This document shows, one piece after another, positions 54,126 through 62,618 of a stretch of DNA of 64,000 bases. Location of the stretch: assembly GCA_041656735.1 (NCBI GenBank), contig JBBACY010000016.1:1-64000 (forward strand), given 5' to 3'. How positions within the stretch are numbered: position 1 is the first letter of the stretch; every line of letters starts with the position of its first letter. Below the pieces are notes generated by a model that was given only the letters and a program-made list of their open reading frames with translations, was not told the DNA's origin and made no database searches. A program made the position numbers and the translations under genes. The stretch is from Perlabentimonas sp041656735 (GTDB lineage Bacteria > Bacteroidota > Bacteroidia > Bacteroidales > Tenuifilaceae).

Positions 54126-54506
54126 ATGAACATTCCTGCAGATTTAAAGTACACTAAAGATCACGAGTGGGTTAAGGTGGAAGGTGACGAAGCGGTTATT
54201 GGTATTACCGATTTTGCTCAAAGCCAACTTGGCGATGTAGTTTTTGTTGAAATTGAAACCGAAGGCGAAGACCTTGAATTCGAGGAAGTTTTTGGTACAG
54301 TTGAAGCAGTAAAAACTGTTTCGGACCTATTTTTACCCGTTGCTGGTAAGGTAATTGCCGTAAACGAAAAACTTGCCGATAACCCTGAACTTGTAAACAA
54401 AGATCCTTACGGAGACGGTTGGATGATTCGTCTTAAGGTTGCTGATGTTTCGCAGCTTGCCAACTTGCTTAGCGATAAGCAATACGCTGAATTAGCTAAA
54501 GCATAG
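54126..54506 (+). CDS. gcvH: Glycine cleavage system H protein
   Basis: Lipoyl carrier of the glycine cleavage system, 126 residues, shuttling the aminomethyl group between P and T proteins. Lipoylated Lys63 is in FGTVEAVKTVSDL; DHEWVKVEGDEAVIGITDFA and NKDPYGDGWMIRLK are family marks. No gcvP or gcvT lies in the window. Its position after sprA is conserved in Bacteroidota. A strong terminator follows. Confidence 0.97.
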   Translation: MNIPADLKYTKDHEWVKVEGDEAVIGITDFAQSQLGDVVFVEIETEGEDLEFEEVFGTVEAVKTVSDLFLPVAGKVIAVNEKLADNPELVNKDPYGDGWMIRLKVADVSQLANLLSDKQYAELAKA

Positions 54507-54522
54507 TTCAATCAATAAGTAT

Positions 54523-54555
54523 AAAAAAGCGGGTAGAGTTTCTATCCGCTTTTTT
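54523..54555. terminator. Terminator between gcvH and thiL
   Basis: AAAAAAGCGGGTAGA (54523-54537) pairs with TCTATCCGCTTTTTT (54541-54555) around a three-base loop. Symmetrical A and T runs let it serve both convergent genes. Confidence 0.9.
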
Positions 54556-54580
54556 CGTGCTTATTCAATTCGTTTTTACC

Positions 54581-55636
54581 TTACTCGTCAGCATCTTCCT
54601 TGGTCATAGCATTCCACCCTTGGGCGCTAATAGGAATATCCTCGCCTTGAGGAGGAACAAGCATTGCACCATTGGTTTGTTCCACTACGTGCCCTATAAT
54701 GCTAATACCTCCCATTTCCTTAATAGTATCGTGCATTTCAATAGGTACAGTAAATAGTAATTCGTAATCTTCGCCACCATTTAGGGCAGCTATAATAGGG
54801 TCAAGGTTCATTTCATTAGCCATTTTATGTGTAACCTGGTCAATGGGAATTTTATCAATATATACCCTGCACCCTACTTTAGAGTTTTTGCAAATATGTA
54901 GAAGTTCGCTCGATAGGCCATCGGAAATATCAATCATTGAGGAGGGAACAATACCCGCTTTATCAAGTAAGTCAATTAATGTTTTGCGTGGTTCGGGTTT
55001 TAAAAACCGCTCAAGAATATAGTCGTAACCTGCAAGTTGAGGTTTCATTTCCGTTTTGCCCTGAAGTACCCTTTTTTCGCGTTTTAGTAGTTGTAATCCC
55101 ATATAGGCAGAGCCAAGGTCGCCCGTTACACAAATCAGGTCGTTCTCCTTTGCTCCACTACGGTAGCAAATCTTGTCGGGTTCGGCTTCGCCAATGGCCG
55201 TAATGCTAATAACCACCCCTGTTAGCGATGATGATGTGTCGCCACCTACTACGTCAACCCCAAAACGTTCGCAGGCCAAGTAAATTCCGCTGTAAAGTTC
55301 CTCAATATCTTCGAGCGAAAAGCGTTTCGATACGCCAATGGATACCGTAATTTGCTTAGGGTGCGCATTCATTGCGTACACATCGCTAAGGTTTACCACA
55401 ACAGCCTTGTAGCCAAGGTGTTTAAGTGGGTGGTAAGTAAGGTCGAAGTGAATACCCTCAAGCAGTAAATCGGTGGTAACAACCAGCTGTTTGCCATTGG
55501 TATTGAGTACTGCGGCATCGTCGCCAACCCCTTTAGCCGTTGAGCTATTTTTTATTATTATTGGTTCGGTTATCTTGTCAATTAGCCTAAATTCGCCTAG
55601 CTCGTATAGTTCTGTTCGGGTTTTCTTATCGCTCAT
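54581..55636 (-). CDS. thiL: Thiamine-monophosphate kinase
   Basis: ATP-dependent kinase making thiamine pyrophosphate from thiamine monophosphate, 351 residues, PurM/HypE-like fold. Marks: GVGDDAAVL near the N-terminus, TTDLLLEGIHFDLTYHP, VNLSDVYAMNAHPKQITVS, GGDTSSS, VTGDLGSAYMGL and GGEDYELLFTVP. I start at the ATG giving MSDKKTRTELYELGEF because a TATCTTTG promoter box (55670-55663) lies between it and a further upstream ATG at 55729 that would add 31 untypical residues. Single-gene unit. Confidence 0.95.
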   Translation of the reverse strand: MSDKKTRTELYELGEFRLIDKITEPIIIKNSSTAKGVGDDAAVLNTNGKQLVVTTDLLLEGIHFDLTYHPLKHLGYKAVVVNLSDVYAMNAHPKQITVSIGVSKRFSLEDIEELYSGIYLACERFGVDVVGGDTSSSLTGVVISITAIGEAEPDKICYRSGAKENDLICVTGDLGSAYMGLQLLKREKRVLQGKTEMKPQLAGYDYILERFLKPEPRKTLIDLLDKAGIVPSSMIDISDGLSSELLHICKNSKVGCRVYIDKIPIDQVTHKMANEMNLDPIIAALNGGEDYELLFTVPIEMHDTIKEMGGISIIGHVVEQTNGAMLVPPQGEDIPISAQGWNAMTKEDADE

Positions 55637-55662
55637 TCTGAAAGTTTTTATATTTTGTGCCA

Positions 55663-55670
55663 CAAAGATA
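55663..55670 (-). promoter_or_regulatory. Promoter -7 element of thiL
   Basis: Minus strand TATCTTTG fits TAnnTTTG, 26 bp upstream of the chosen thiL start. No clear -33. Confidence 0.55.
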
Positions 55671-55728
55671 GTTGATGTTTTTTTAATGGCTAACCATTTG
55701 GCAAAACAGGGGGAATAAGTTACCCTCA

Positions 55729-55860
55729 ATTATTCATCTGAATAATTGCTATCCCCGATAACGATTAAGCCTTACAGCCAATTTTTGTTACTCAAAATTG
55801 GGCTCGCCTATGTCGGGGGTACCGCATTTGTATTCATCTTTTACAAATCTGAAGAATAAT
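55729..55860. repeat. Nested palindromic element, about 132 bp
   Basis: Outer ends ATTATTC (55729-55735) and GAATAAT (55854-55860) are complementary. Inside, TATCCCCGA (55750-55758) pairs with TCGGGGGTA (55813-55821), and GCCAATTTTTG (55777-55787) pairs imperfectly with CAAAATTGGGC (55793-55803). All three nest around one centre. No ORF. Could be a small non-autonomous element or a structured RNA. Confidence 0.45.
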
Positions 55861-55907
55861 GCGGGTTAAGTTAGTTTCAGTTAACAAATTGTTCCTATGT
55901 TTTTTTG

Positions 55908-55915
55908 TAACTTTG
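55908..55915 (+). promoter_or_regulatory. Promoter -7 element of the DUF2185 gene
   Basis: TAACTTTG fits TAnnTTTG; TTG at 55889-55891 is a weak -33 at 16-nt spacing. The leader to the ATG at 55994 is about 70 nt. Confidence 0.5.
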
Positions 55916-55993
55916 TGGCAATGTAAAGTTGTTGATTTCACTTTTGCTTAACAAGCAACAGCCTGTACAGCAGGCATTTAAAATAGAATAAGT

Positions 55994-56335
55994 ATGGAAA
56001 AATTTCGATATATCTTAAAACCCGAGGACATAAAGCCCATCCTTGAGAATAAGGGGTACTGCTACGCTTCGGATATGATAACCGTTGATGGGCACAAGGT
56101 TGGCTATATGTACCGCGAGGCTCGCGAAGACGAGGACGATAGCGGCTGGCGCTTTTACTCAGGTCTCGAAACCGATGAGTACGTTGGTGTTGAGCATCAT
56201 TTTATGATGTTCGATCTGAACTATATCGTCAATCTTGATCCCCCCATAATTCCATACCTAAAAATGCGTACCGGCGCCGAGCTCGAGCGCGACGAGAATG
56301 CCGATACCTTTAGTCCGGTTGAAGAGGGCTGGTAG
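55994..56335 (+). CDS. DUF2185 (Imm33-like) protein
   Basis: A 113-residue, acidic cytoplasmic protein. KVGYMYREAREDEDDSGWRF followed by FYSGLETDEYV is the DUF2185 signature (DSGWRFxxGxExxEY). Some family members are annotated as immunity proteins (Imm33) in polymorphic toxin loci, but no toxin gene is next to it, so a housekeeping role is as likely. Single-gene unit between thiL and tig, with its own promoter element. GC content is close to core genes. Function unknown. Confidence 0.75.
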   Translation: MEKFRYILKPEDIKPILENKGYCYASDMITVDGHKVGYMYREAREDEDDSGWRFYSGLETDEYVGVEHHFMMFDLNYIVNLDPPIIPYLKMRTGAELERDENADTFSPVEEGW

Positions 56336-56412
56336 CCTTTTTTATCAAAATTTATGGGATAATTAGCTGCTTCTTCAAACTTTAAAACATTGAGAATAAG
56401 CTGAAATGCGTG

Positions 56413-56444
56413 TTTGCATATTATTACAAATATTTCTACCTTTG
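56413..56444 (+). promoter_or_regulatory. Promoter of tig
   Basis: TTTG (56413-56416), 20 nt, TACCTTTG (56437-56444): full match to the Bacteroidota consensus. The leader to the ATG is about 80 nt. Confidence 0.78.
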
Positions 56445-56532
56445 TGCGCTCAAAGAAAATAAGCTGAGAGTACTTACTTTTTGATAATCAGTAGAATAAA
56501 ACAAAATTAAACTTCTTACAAAAGATATTCAC

Positions 56533-57891
56533 ATGAACGTAACTCACGAAAACTCCGATGCGCTAAATGCAGTGCTAACCGTAAAGGTAGAGAAAAACGA
56601 TTATGAACAAAACGTTGAGAAGGCACTTAAAGATATTCGCACAAAAGCGGTAATTAAGGGCTTTAGACCAGGAAAAGCACCTGCCTCAATGATAAATAAA
56701 ATGTACAAGAAATCGGCAGTGCTTGAAGAGGTAAATAAGCTGGTTTCCGAGAGTATTTCGGGTTATATTACTGAGCAAAAAATTAATATTTTAGGCGAGC
56801 CACTACCATCAGACAAGCAACAACATATCGACTGGGACGAGCAGGGTGATTTCGAGTTTCTGTTCGATTTGGGTATAGCTCCAGAGTTTGAGGTAAAACT
56901 CTCTAAACGCGATAAGGCACCTTACTATAGCATAAAGGTTAGTGATGAGATGCGCCAGGGCTATATTGAGAACATTTCAGGCCGCTACGGAAGCTATCAG
57001 GATGCCGAGAAAGCCGATGGCGAGAGCCTTCTTAAGGCTACCCTTACCGAACTTAATGCTGATGAATCGCCAAAGGAAGATGGTATTTCGGCTGAGGATG
57101 GTATGGTTTCGGTTATGCTTGTGGCCGATGAGGACGAAAAAAAGAAATTTATTGGCGCTAAGGTTGGCGATGTAATGGTGGTTGATGTTACCAAAGCATT
57201 CCCTAACGAAACCGATAGGGCAGCGCTTCTTAAAATATCAAAAGAAGAACTTGAAGGGATTGAACCACTATTTCAGGCAACCATTACCCAAGTGCAGCAA
57301 TATGCTAAAGCTGAGGTAGATCAGGAACTATTCGATAAGCTTTACGGCGAAGGCGTTGTTAACTCTGAGGAAGAGTTTCACCAGAAACTTGATGAGGATA
57401 TTAAGCAGAACCTTAAAGGCGATAGCGAGCGTAAACTTTATATCGACGTACGCGACAAGCTAATTACCAAGTTTAACATCGAGCTTCCCAAGGAGTTTCT
57501 AGTTCGATGGTTAACCGCTATTAATGAGGGCAAATTTACTCAAGAGCAGGTAGAAAAAGATTACCCAAGCTTTGAAAACGACCTAAAATGGCAGCTTATT
57601 CGCGATAAAATTGCCGTTGAGCAGGAGTTTAAAGTTGGAGAAGAAGAACTTCAGCGTGTGGCTAAGGGGCATATTATGAACCAGATGATACAGTATGGTA
57701 TGGGACAGCTTCCCGATGAGTTTCTCGATAAGTACGCAAAAGAACTTGTTGAAAAACCCGAGGAGCGCAGAAAAATGGCCGAGCAGGTTATTGAGGGTAA
57801 GGTAATGGACTGGATTAAGGAGACCATTAAGCTGGACGAGAAAGAGGTTGACTCCGAAGAGTTTAAAAAGATGGTGAGCCCAGAGGCTTAA
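56533..57891 (+). CDS. tig: Trigger factor, ribosome-associated chaperone
   Basis: A 452-residue trigger factor that meets nascent chains at the ribosome exit. The ribosome-binding signature is GFRPGKAPASMI (about residues 43-54). The PPIase-like middle region (about 150-250) is diverged and acidic, as in other Bacteroidota, so prolyl isomerase activity is doubtful. The C-terminal chaperone domain is helical and highly charged to the end. clpP lies downstream, the usual tig-clpP linkage, but two small genes and a repeat have been placed between. Confidence 0.95.
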   Translation: MNVTHENSDALNAVLTVKVEKNDYEQNVEKALKDIRTKAVIKGFRPGKAPASMINKMYKKSAVLEEVNKLVSESISGYITEQKINILGEPLPSDKQQHIDWDEQGDFEFLFDLGIAPEFEVKLSKRDKAPYYSIKVSDEMRQGYIENISGRYGSYQDAEKADGESLLKATLTELNADESPKEDGISAEDGMVSVMLVADEDEKKKFIGAKVGDVMVVDVTKAFPNETDRAALLKISKEELEGIEPLFQATITQVQQYAKAEVDQELFDKLYGEGVVNSEEEFHQKLDEDIKQNLKGDSERKLYIDVRDKLITKFNIELPKEFLVRWLTAINEGKFTQEQVEKDYPSFENDLKWQLIRDKIAVEQEFKVGEEELQRVAKGHIMNQMIQYGMGQLPDEFLDKYAKELVEKPEERRKMAEQVIEGKVMDWIKETIKLDEKEVDSEEFKKMVSPEA

Positions 57892-57898
57892 ATAATAC

Positions 57899-57927
57899 AA
57901 AGCGGGTGATTTTCTCCCGCTTTTTTT
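57899..57927 (+). terminator. Intrinsic terminator after tig
   Basis: AAAGCGGG (57899-57906) pairs with CCCGCTTT (57916-57923) followed by more T, 8 bp past the tig stop codon. Confidence 0.85.
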
Positions 57928-58067
57928 AATTAGCTTGGGTTTTACTGTGTTGTAACCATAATGTTTTCTGATAGCTTATATCGAAGTAGATGACCTATTT
58001 ATATATAGTGTGAAATGCGAATGGAATTTCAAGCAACTTTAACGACCATTTAAAATAAAGAAGATTT

Positions 58068-58445
58068 ATGAACACATCGACATTCAGCCCCGACAAAATT
58101 ATTGACAGATTAAAACTCTTTAATTATAAATATGAACTCAAGGAGCAGTCATTAAAAGTGTTCTTACCTATGTTCTGTTATTTTAGAATTGAATTCAAAT
58201 CAGATGAAGTAAAAATGACTTCTCACTTACGTTTTGGGTTTCGTTTTTTACCTCTTGAATACAATTTTTTAATTTATGGTCTTGGGTTTTATATTTTTGC
58301 TTGGTATAAACTGACAACCTTCAACAGTGCAATCTTTCTGCTACTGGCTCTGTTTATTGTGCATTTAGTAGTTTGTTTTATTAAAATTGAAGCGCTAAGA
58401 ACTGTTATTCATAATTGGATAGAGAGCGATAATAAAAACAAATAG
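58068..58445 (+). CDS. Small membrane protein of unknown function
   Basis: A 125-residue protein with an amphipathic N-terminal half and two membrane helices (about 62-82 and 87-108, FLIYGLGFYIFAW and AIFLLLALFIVHLVVCF). It ends with a charged tail. I recognise no family. It is clearly more AT-rich than tig and clpP on either side. Start is the ATG giving MNTSTFSPDK. No promoter is obvious; tig's terminator separates it from tig. Confidence 0.55.
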   Translation: MNTSTFSPDKIIDRLKLFNYKYELKEQSLKVFLPMFCYFRIEFKSDEVKMTSHLRFGFRFLPLEYNFLIYGLGFYIFAWYKLTTFNSAIFLLLALFIVHLVVCFIKIEALRTVIHNWIESDNKNK

Positions 58446-58544
58446 GCACAAGTTGACTTTATACAAGATGATAGCAACCAAGTCATTAAAAGTGCTTTGT
58501 GGGTTGCAAATGGGAATATTCGAGCAATTAATAAGCAGTAAATT

Positions 58545-58757
58545 ATGAGTGCTAACAAAAAAGCAGAATATCAAACTGTTGATATAAAAGGGCATGAATT
58601 GAGATGCCCAATATGTAATAATAATCGTTTTTCGAGCAGACGGGCTCAGCTAAATACGGCTGTGGCCTCCTTTTTCGATTTCGATTGGGCTAACCGGAGT
58701 GCTACATGCTATGTTTGTTCGGAATGCACCCATATTTCTTGGTTTTTAGAGGGCTGA
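58545..58757 (+). CDS. Small zinc-ribbon protein
   Basis: A 70-residue protein with two CxxC knuckles, CPIC (about 21-24) and CYVCSEC (about 55-61), separated by 30 residues with SRRAQLNTAVASFFDFDWAN. This is a zinc-ribbon layout shared by short hypothetical proteins of Bacteroidota that are sometimes called nucleic-acid-binding. It follows the membrane protein by about 100 bp and is followed by an inverted repeat. Function unknown. Confidence 0.65.
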   Translation: MSANKKAEYQTVDIKGHELRCPICNNNRFSSRRAQLNTAVASFFDFDWANRSATCYVCSECTHISWFLEG

Positions 58758-58765
58758 GTGTTTGA

Positions 58766-58870
58766 CTTCGTCTCCGCTCAGTCTGACGTAGGGTCGCTTC
58801 GAATTATGGCTTTTCGTTAACCCAAGCCCCTCATTACCTTAATATGGAGTCAGACTGAGCGAAGACGAAG
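58766..58870. repeat. Inverted repeat upstream of clpP, 22-bp arms
   Basis: A 22-bp arm (58766-58787, core CGCTCAGTCTGAC) recurs inverted at 58849-58870 with one mismatch, spaced by 61 bp. There is no ORF inside. The arms border or enter no gene: one begins 9 bp after the zinc-ribbon stop codon. It resembles GC-richer intergenic palindromes often scattered in Bacteroidota genomes. Confidence 0.75.
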
Positions 58871-58981
58871 CCTGACGGCGAATTTTCTAACTTTAACTAA
58901 ACAACATTGACCTAGTTTTTCGAAAAAGATTAATATATTTATCCTCAATTTGAAACGTAGTAACTATAAAATAGTAAAACC

Positions 58982-59659
58982 ATGATTAAAAAACCGAGTG
59001 AATTTCAAAAATACGCTGTAAAGCATAAGGGCATTAGTAGCCTTTCAATGCATCGTTACCAATCGATGCATAATAGTTATATTAACCCCACAATTATTGA
59101 AGAGCGTCAGCTTAATATTGCTCAAATGGACGTTTTTTCTCGCCTAATGATGGACCGCATAATATTTTTGGGTGTACCCATTACCGATGATGTGGCCAAT
59201 ATAATTCAAGCGCAACTTTTGTTTCTCGAATCGAACGACCCCAGTAAGGACATTCAGATATACCTTAACACCCCGGGTGGTTCGGTTTATGCTGGTTTAG
59301 GAATATACGACACGATGCAGTATATAGGTTCTGATATTGCAACCATTTGCACAGGTATAGCCGCTTCAATGGGAGCTGTTTTACTGTGCGCTGGTGCCGC
59401 AGGAAAGCGCTCAGCCCTAACTCATTCTAGGGTTATGATACATCAGCCAATGGGTGGTGCCGAGGGACAAGCATCGGATATTGAGATTACTACCCGTCAG
59501 ATACTGGCACTGCGCAAGGAACTTTACCAGATTGTTTCCCAGCATACGGGCAAAACGTTTAATAAGGTTGAAAAGGATTCTGATCGTGATTACTGGATGA
59601 CATCTACTGAGGCTAAGGCTTACGGTATGATTGACCAGGTTTTGAAGAAAAACGAGTAG
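58982..59659 (+). CDS. clpP: ATP-dependent Clp protease proteolytic subunit
   Basis: Serine peptidase of the ClpXP/ClpAP complex, 225 residues. The triad is Ser129 in GIAASMGAVLL, His154 in VMIHQPMGGA and probably Asp203 in SDRDYWM. The N-terminal 30-residue extension before NPTIIEERQ is normal for Bacteroidota ClpP. Start is the ATG giving MIKKPSEFQK. clpX is not in the window: the next gene is convergent sufS. Terminator follows. Confidence 0.96.
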   Translation: MIKKPSEFQKYAVKHKGISSLSMHRYQSMHNSYINPTIIEERQLNIAQMDVFSRLMMDRIIFLGVPITDDVANIIQAQLLFLESNDPSKDIQIYLNTPGGSVYAGLGIYDTMQYIGSDIATICTGIAASMGAVLLCAGAAGKRSALTHSRVMIHQPMGGAEGQASDIEITTRQILALRKELYQIVSQHTGKTFNKVEKDSDRDYWMTSTEAKAYGMIDQVLKKNE

Positions 59660-59698
59660 GATATTAGCGTTATCTTTTAAAGTTTTAAACTTAAATAT

Positions 59699-59732
59699 AA
59701 TAGCCCAAGCTGAAACCTTGGGCTATTTTATT
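59699..59732 (+). terminator. Intrinsic terminator after clpP
   Basis: TAGCCCAAG (59701-59709) pairs with CTTGGGCTA (59717-59725), flanked by AA and TTTTATTT, 40 bp past the clpP stop. Confidence 0.8.
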
Positions 59733-59955
59733 TGGGATTATTTTGTGGCAATCCTAGTGATTCAGCTATTTTAATTTGGATATGTGTTTTTCTTCGCTAT
59801 CGCACGACTCCTGTCGTGTGGTAACCAAGCGAATAAATTTACTGTTTAATTCGCACTAGAGAATTGGCTTGGCCGAGCTAAAGGTTCGTGCGGCAGCGGG
59901 AGTTGCCATTGGGCTATACCAAAATGTCTCTTTATGGCGGGAAGATAGAGTTTAT
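59733..59955. other. Intergenic region with small palindromes, no gene seen
   Basis: Between clpP's terminator and the sufS stop. Holds CACGAC/GTCGTG (59803-59818) and GCGAAT/ATTCGC (about 59829-59854). Short apparent ORFs here run antisense into sufS and have no coding character. Confidence 0.4.
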
Positions 59956-61176
59956 TTACCCAAACATCTGCTTAACTCTTTTCACCCCTTCAACCAGCAT
60001 ATCAATTTCTTGCGTAGTATTGTAAAATGCCAGCGATGCCCGAACCGTGCCATCAATACCAAAATGTGCCATAACTGGCTCGGTACAATGTGTACCTGTG
60101 CGTACGGCAATGCCCATTTTATCTAGTATCATACCCACATCGTACGGATGGATATTGCCTACGAGGAATGAAATTATGGAAGTCTTCTCTTTTGCTGTTC
60201 CTATAATTCGAACTCCCTCAATGGCTAGCAGGTGTTGAGTTGCGTATTCGAGTAACTCATTTTCATATTCAACTGCCGCCTCAATGCCTACCGATTGGTA
60301 GTACTTTATGGCAGTTGCCAACGCTGCTGCACCAACGTAGTTGGCGGTGCCTGCCTCGAATTTAAAGGGCAACTCATTGAAGGTTGTTTTTTTAAATGTA
60401 ACGGTGGCAATCATATCGCCACCACCTTGCCAGGGCGGTATTTGTTCGAGCAACTCCTGCTTTCCGTAAAGTACGCCAATTCCCGTTGGACCATAAATTT
60501 TGTGACCCGATATTGCGTAAAAATCAGCATCCAAATCCTGCACATCTAGAATGCCGTGCTTAGCGCCTTGCGCACCATCAACAAGCACTTTAACCCCGTG
60601 AGCATGTGCCTTGGCAATAATTTGTTTTATGGGGTTTACCGTACCTAGCGAGTTGGAAACATGGTTAACGGCAATAATTTTTGTTCGTTTGGTAATTAGT
60701 TCGTCCAGCTTTTCGAGTATCAAATCTCCATTGTCGTCAAAAGGGAGAACCTTAAGCTTCGCTTTTTTTCTTTCGCACAGTAGCTGCCAAGGAACAATAT
60801 TGGAATGGTGCTCCATTTCCGAGACGATTACCTCATCGCCCTCGAAAATAAAAGCCTCACCAAATGAGAATGCCACAAGGTTTATACTGGCTGTTGCGCC
60901 CGATGTAAAAATAATTTCGTTGGTGCTTTTTGCGTTTATAAACTGCCTAACTGTTTCGCGTGCTTGCTCGTAGGCTTGGGTAGAATCAACGCTTAGCTTA
61001 TGCACCCCTCGGTGTATATTTGAGTTTATTTTGTTGTGGAAATACGCAATGGTATCGAGCACGCACTTTGGCTTTTGGGTGGTGGCTCCATTATCAAAAT
61101 AAACCAATGGCTTGCCGTGTACCTCTTGAGTTAGAATGGGGAAATCGGCTCGTATTTTACTAACATTGAATGACAT
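59956..61176 (-). CDS. sufS: Cysteine desulfurase SufS
   Basis: PLP-dependent class-V aminotransferase fold enzyme, 406 residues, releasing sulfur from cysteine as a persulfide. PLP lysine: Lys226 in ISGHKIYGPTG. Catalytic Cys364 in RTGTHCTEPVM, the SufS-type loop. EMEHHSNIVPW and DGAQGAKHG are also family marks. The gene follows sufD by 10 bp. Its acceptor SufE is encoded at 43190, 16 kb away. Confidence 0.96.
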   Translation of the reverse strand: MSFNVSKIRADFPILTQEVHGKPLVYFDNGATTQKPKCVLDTIAYFHNKINSNIHRGVHKLSVDSTQAYEQARETVRQFINAKSTNEIIFTSGATASINLVAFSFGEAFIFEGDEVIVSEMEHHSNIVPWQLLCERKKAKLKVLPFDDNGDLILEKLDELITKRTKIIAVNHVSNSLGTVNPIKQIIAKAHAHGVKVLVDGAQGAKHGILDVQDLDADFYAISGHKIYGPTGIGVLYGKQELLEQIPPWQGGGDMIATVTFKKTTFNELPFKFEAGTANYVGAAALATAIKYYQSVGIEAAVEYENELLEYATQHLLAIEGVRIIGTAKEKTSIISFLVGNIHPYDVGMILDKMGIAVRTGTHCTEPVMAHFGIDGTVRASLAFYNTTQEIDMLVEGVKRVKQMFG

Positions 61177-61186
61177 AGTACTTCTT

Positions 61187-62548
61187 TTAACAACAGTTCA
61201 TTGGGCAATTATTGCAGCGCGAGAGGTCGCCCCTAAGGCGTTTGTTTACCAACTCATCAATGCGTTCGCGCAGAGGTGCAATTTTTATATGGCCAATCAC
61301 ATCGTGGGCAAAGCCAAACATGAGCAGAAGTTTTGCTTCGCGCTCGCCAATACCACGCGATTGCATATAGAATTTGGCATCCATATCAAGCTGGCCAATG
61401 GTAGCGCCGTGGGTACACTTCACATCATCGGCATAAATTTCGAGCTGAGGTTTTGTGTACATTTTAGCATCGGCAGTTAGCAGCAGGTTATTGTTGCTTT
61501 GGAATGCCTGCGTTTTTTGTGCATCACGCCTAACCAGTATTCGCCCGTTAAAAGAGCCAGTTGCCTGATCGTCGAGTAAGGCCTTATATAACTCATTACT
61601 ATTGCAGTTAGGCTTGGCATGGTCAATAAACGAATACATATCGATATGCTGATTGCGGTCGGCAAGGGCAAGGCCGTAAGTATGATTCTCGCAATTCTCG
61701 TCGTTTAAAACTATGTGAATATTATTGCGAATAATACCTCCGTGCAGCGAAACGGTATTAGTGCTTAGCACCGAGTCGCGCTCTTGCTTTCCGAAGAGAT
61801 GTGTGAATTGGGTAGAATCGTTGTGCTGATTCTGCATTGAAACCACATCTAAGTTGGCACCCCTGTTGGTAAAAACTTCGGTAACAACATTCGATAAGTA
61901 TTCCGATGGCGACAGGGTATGGTCGCAAATTACGATATCGGCCTGTGCGTTTTCATCTGCAATAATAAGGTTCCGGTAATGCATTAGCTGGTTCTCATCG
62001 CCCATCATTAGGTTGATAATTTGTATGGGCTTTTCGAGCACTAACCCTTTAGGTATGTATATAAACACACCATCCTGAGCAAAAGCTGTATTAAGAGCAA
62101 CCAAACCATCCTCATCGTTATCGGCAAGGGTGTTGTAGTATTTGCTCACAACGTTTGGATATTTTTTTGCGGCTTCGGAAAGACTTCCTATAATAACGCC
62201 TTTCTCAATTTCGACTAGCAAATCGGGGTTACTCAAATAAAACCCATTAAGTGTAAGCGCTAGGTGAGTGTCGAGCGCAGGTATATCGCAACGGAAGATA
62301 TCATCAATATTAAAGGTGATACTTTTTGGAGTGAAGTACTTTTCGTACTCGTTGAGGAATAACTTTTCAACCTTAGTGTACTTGTACTTTTCGCTTTTAG
62401 AGTTTGGGAAGCCCAAAATTTTAAAACTCTCCAGAGCCGACTGCCTTGCCTTGTTCAGAATATCGGTCGAGTTTTCGGTAATAAGGTCGAGATTATCAAA
62501 ATAAAGGTTGATAAAATTTTCCTTAGGATTTATGTTTAGTGCGTTCAT
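61187..62548 (-). CDS. sufD: Fe-S cluster assembly protein SufD
   Basis: Scaffold subunit of the SufBC2D complex, 453 residues. The N-terminal helical part contains LGFPNSKSEKYKYTKV; the core is the beta-helix region with QHNDSTQFTHLFGK and GSFNGRILVRRDAQKTQAFQ; the C-terminal part has EIYADDVKCTHGATIGQLD and RGIGEREAKLLLMFGFA. These identify SufB/SufD; the adjacent SufB makes this the D subunit. It ends with CNNCPMNCC, an unusual Cys-rich tail. sufS follows by 10 bp. Confidence 0.95.
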   Translation of the reverse strand: MNALNINPKENFINLYFDNLDLITENSTDILNKARQSALESFKILGFPNSKSEKYKYTKVEKLFLNEYEKYFTPKSITFNIDDIFRCDIPALDTHLALTLNGFYLSNPDLLVEIEKGVIIGSLSEAAKKYPNVVSKYYNTLADNDEDGLVALNTAFAQDGVFIYIPKGLVLEKPIQIINLMMGDENQLMHYRNLIIADENAQADIVICDHTLSPSEYLSNVVTEVFTNRGANLDVVSMQNQHNDSTQFTHLFGKQERDSVLSTNTVSLHGGIIRNNIHIVLNDENCENHTYGLALADRNQHIDMYSFIDHAKPNCNSNELYKALLDDQATGSFNGRILVRRDAQKTQAFQSNNNLLLTADAKMYTKPQLEIYADDVKCTHGATIGQLDMDAKFYMQSRGIGEREAKLLLMFGFAHDVIGHIKIAPLRERIDELVNKRLRGDLSRCNNCPMNCC

Positions 62549-62618
62549 GTTATTTAGTTTGTTAAACGCTAAAGCGTTAAGGCATAAAAAAAGTTCTTAT
62601 CGGCTTTGTGCCTTGCGT

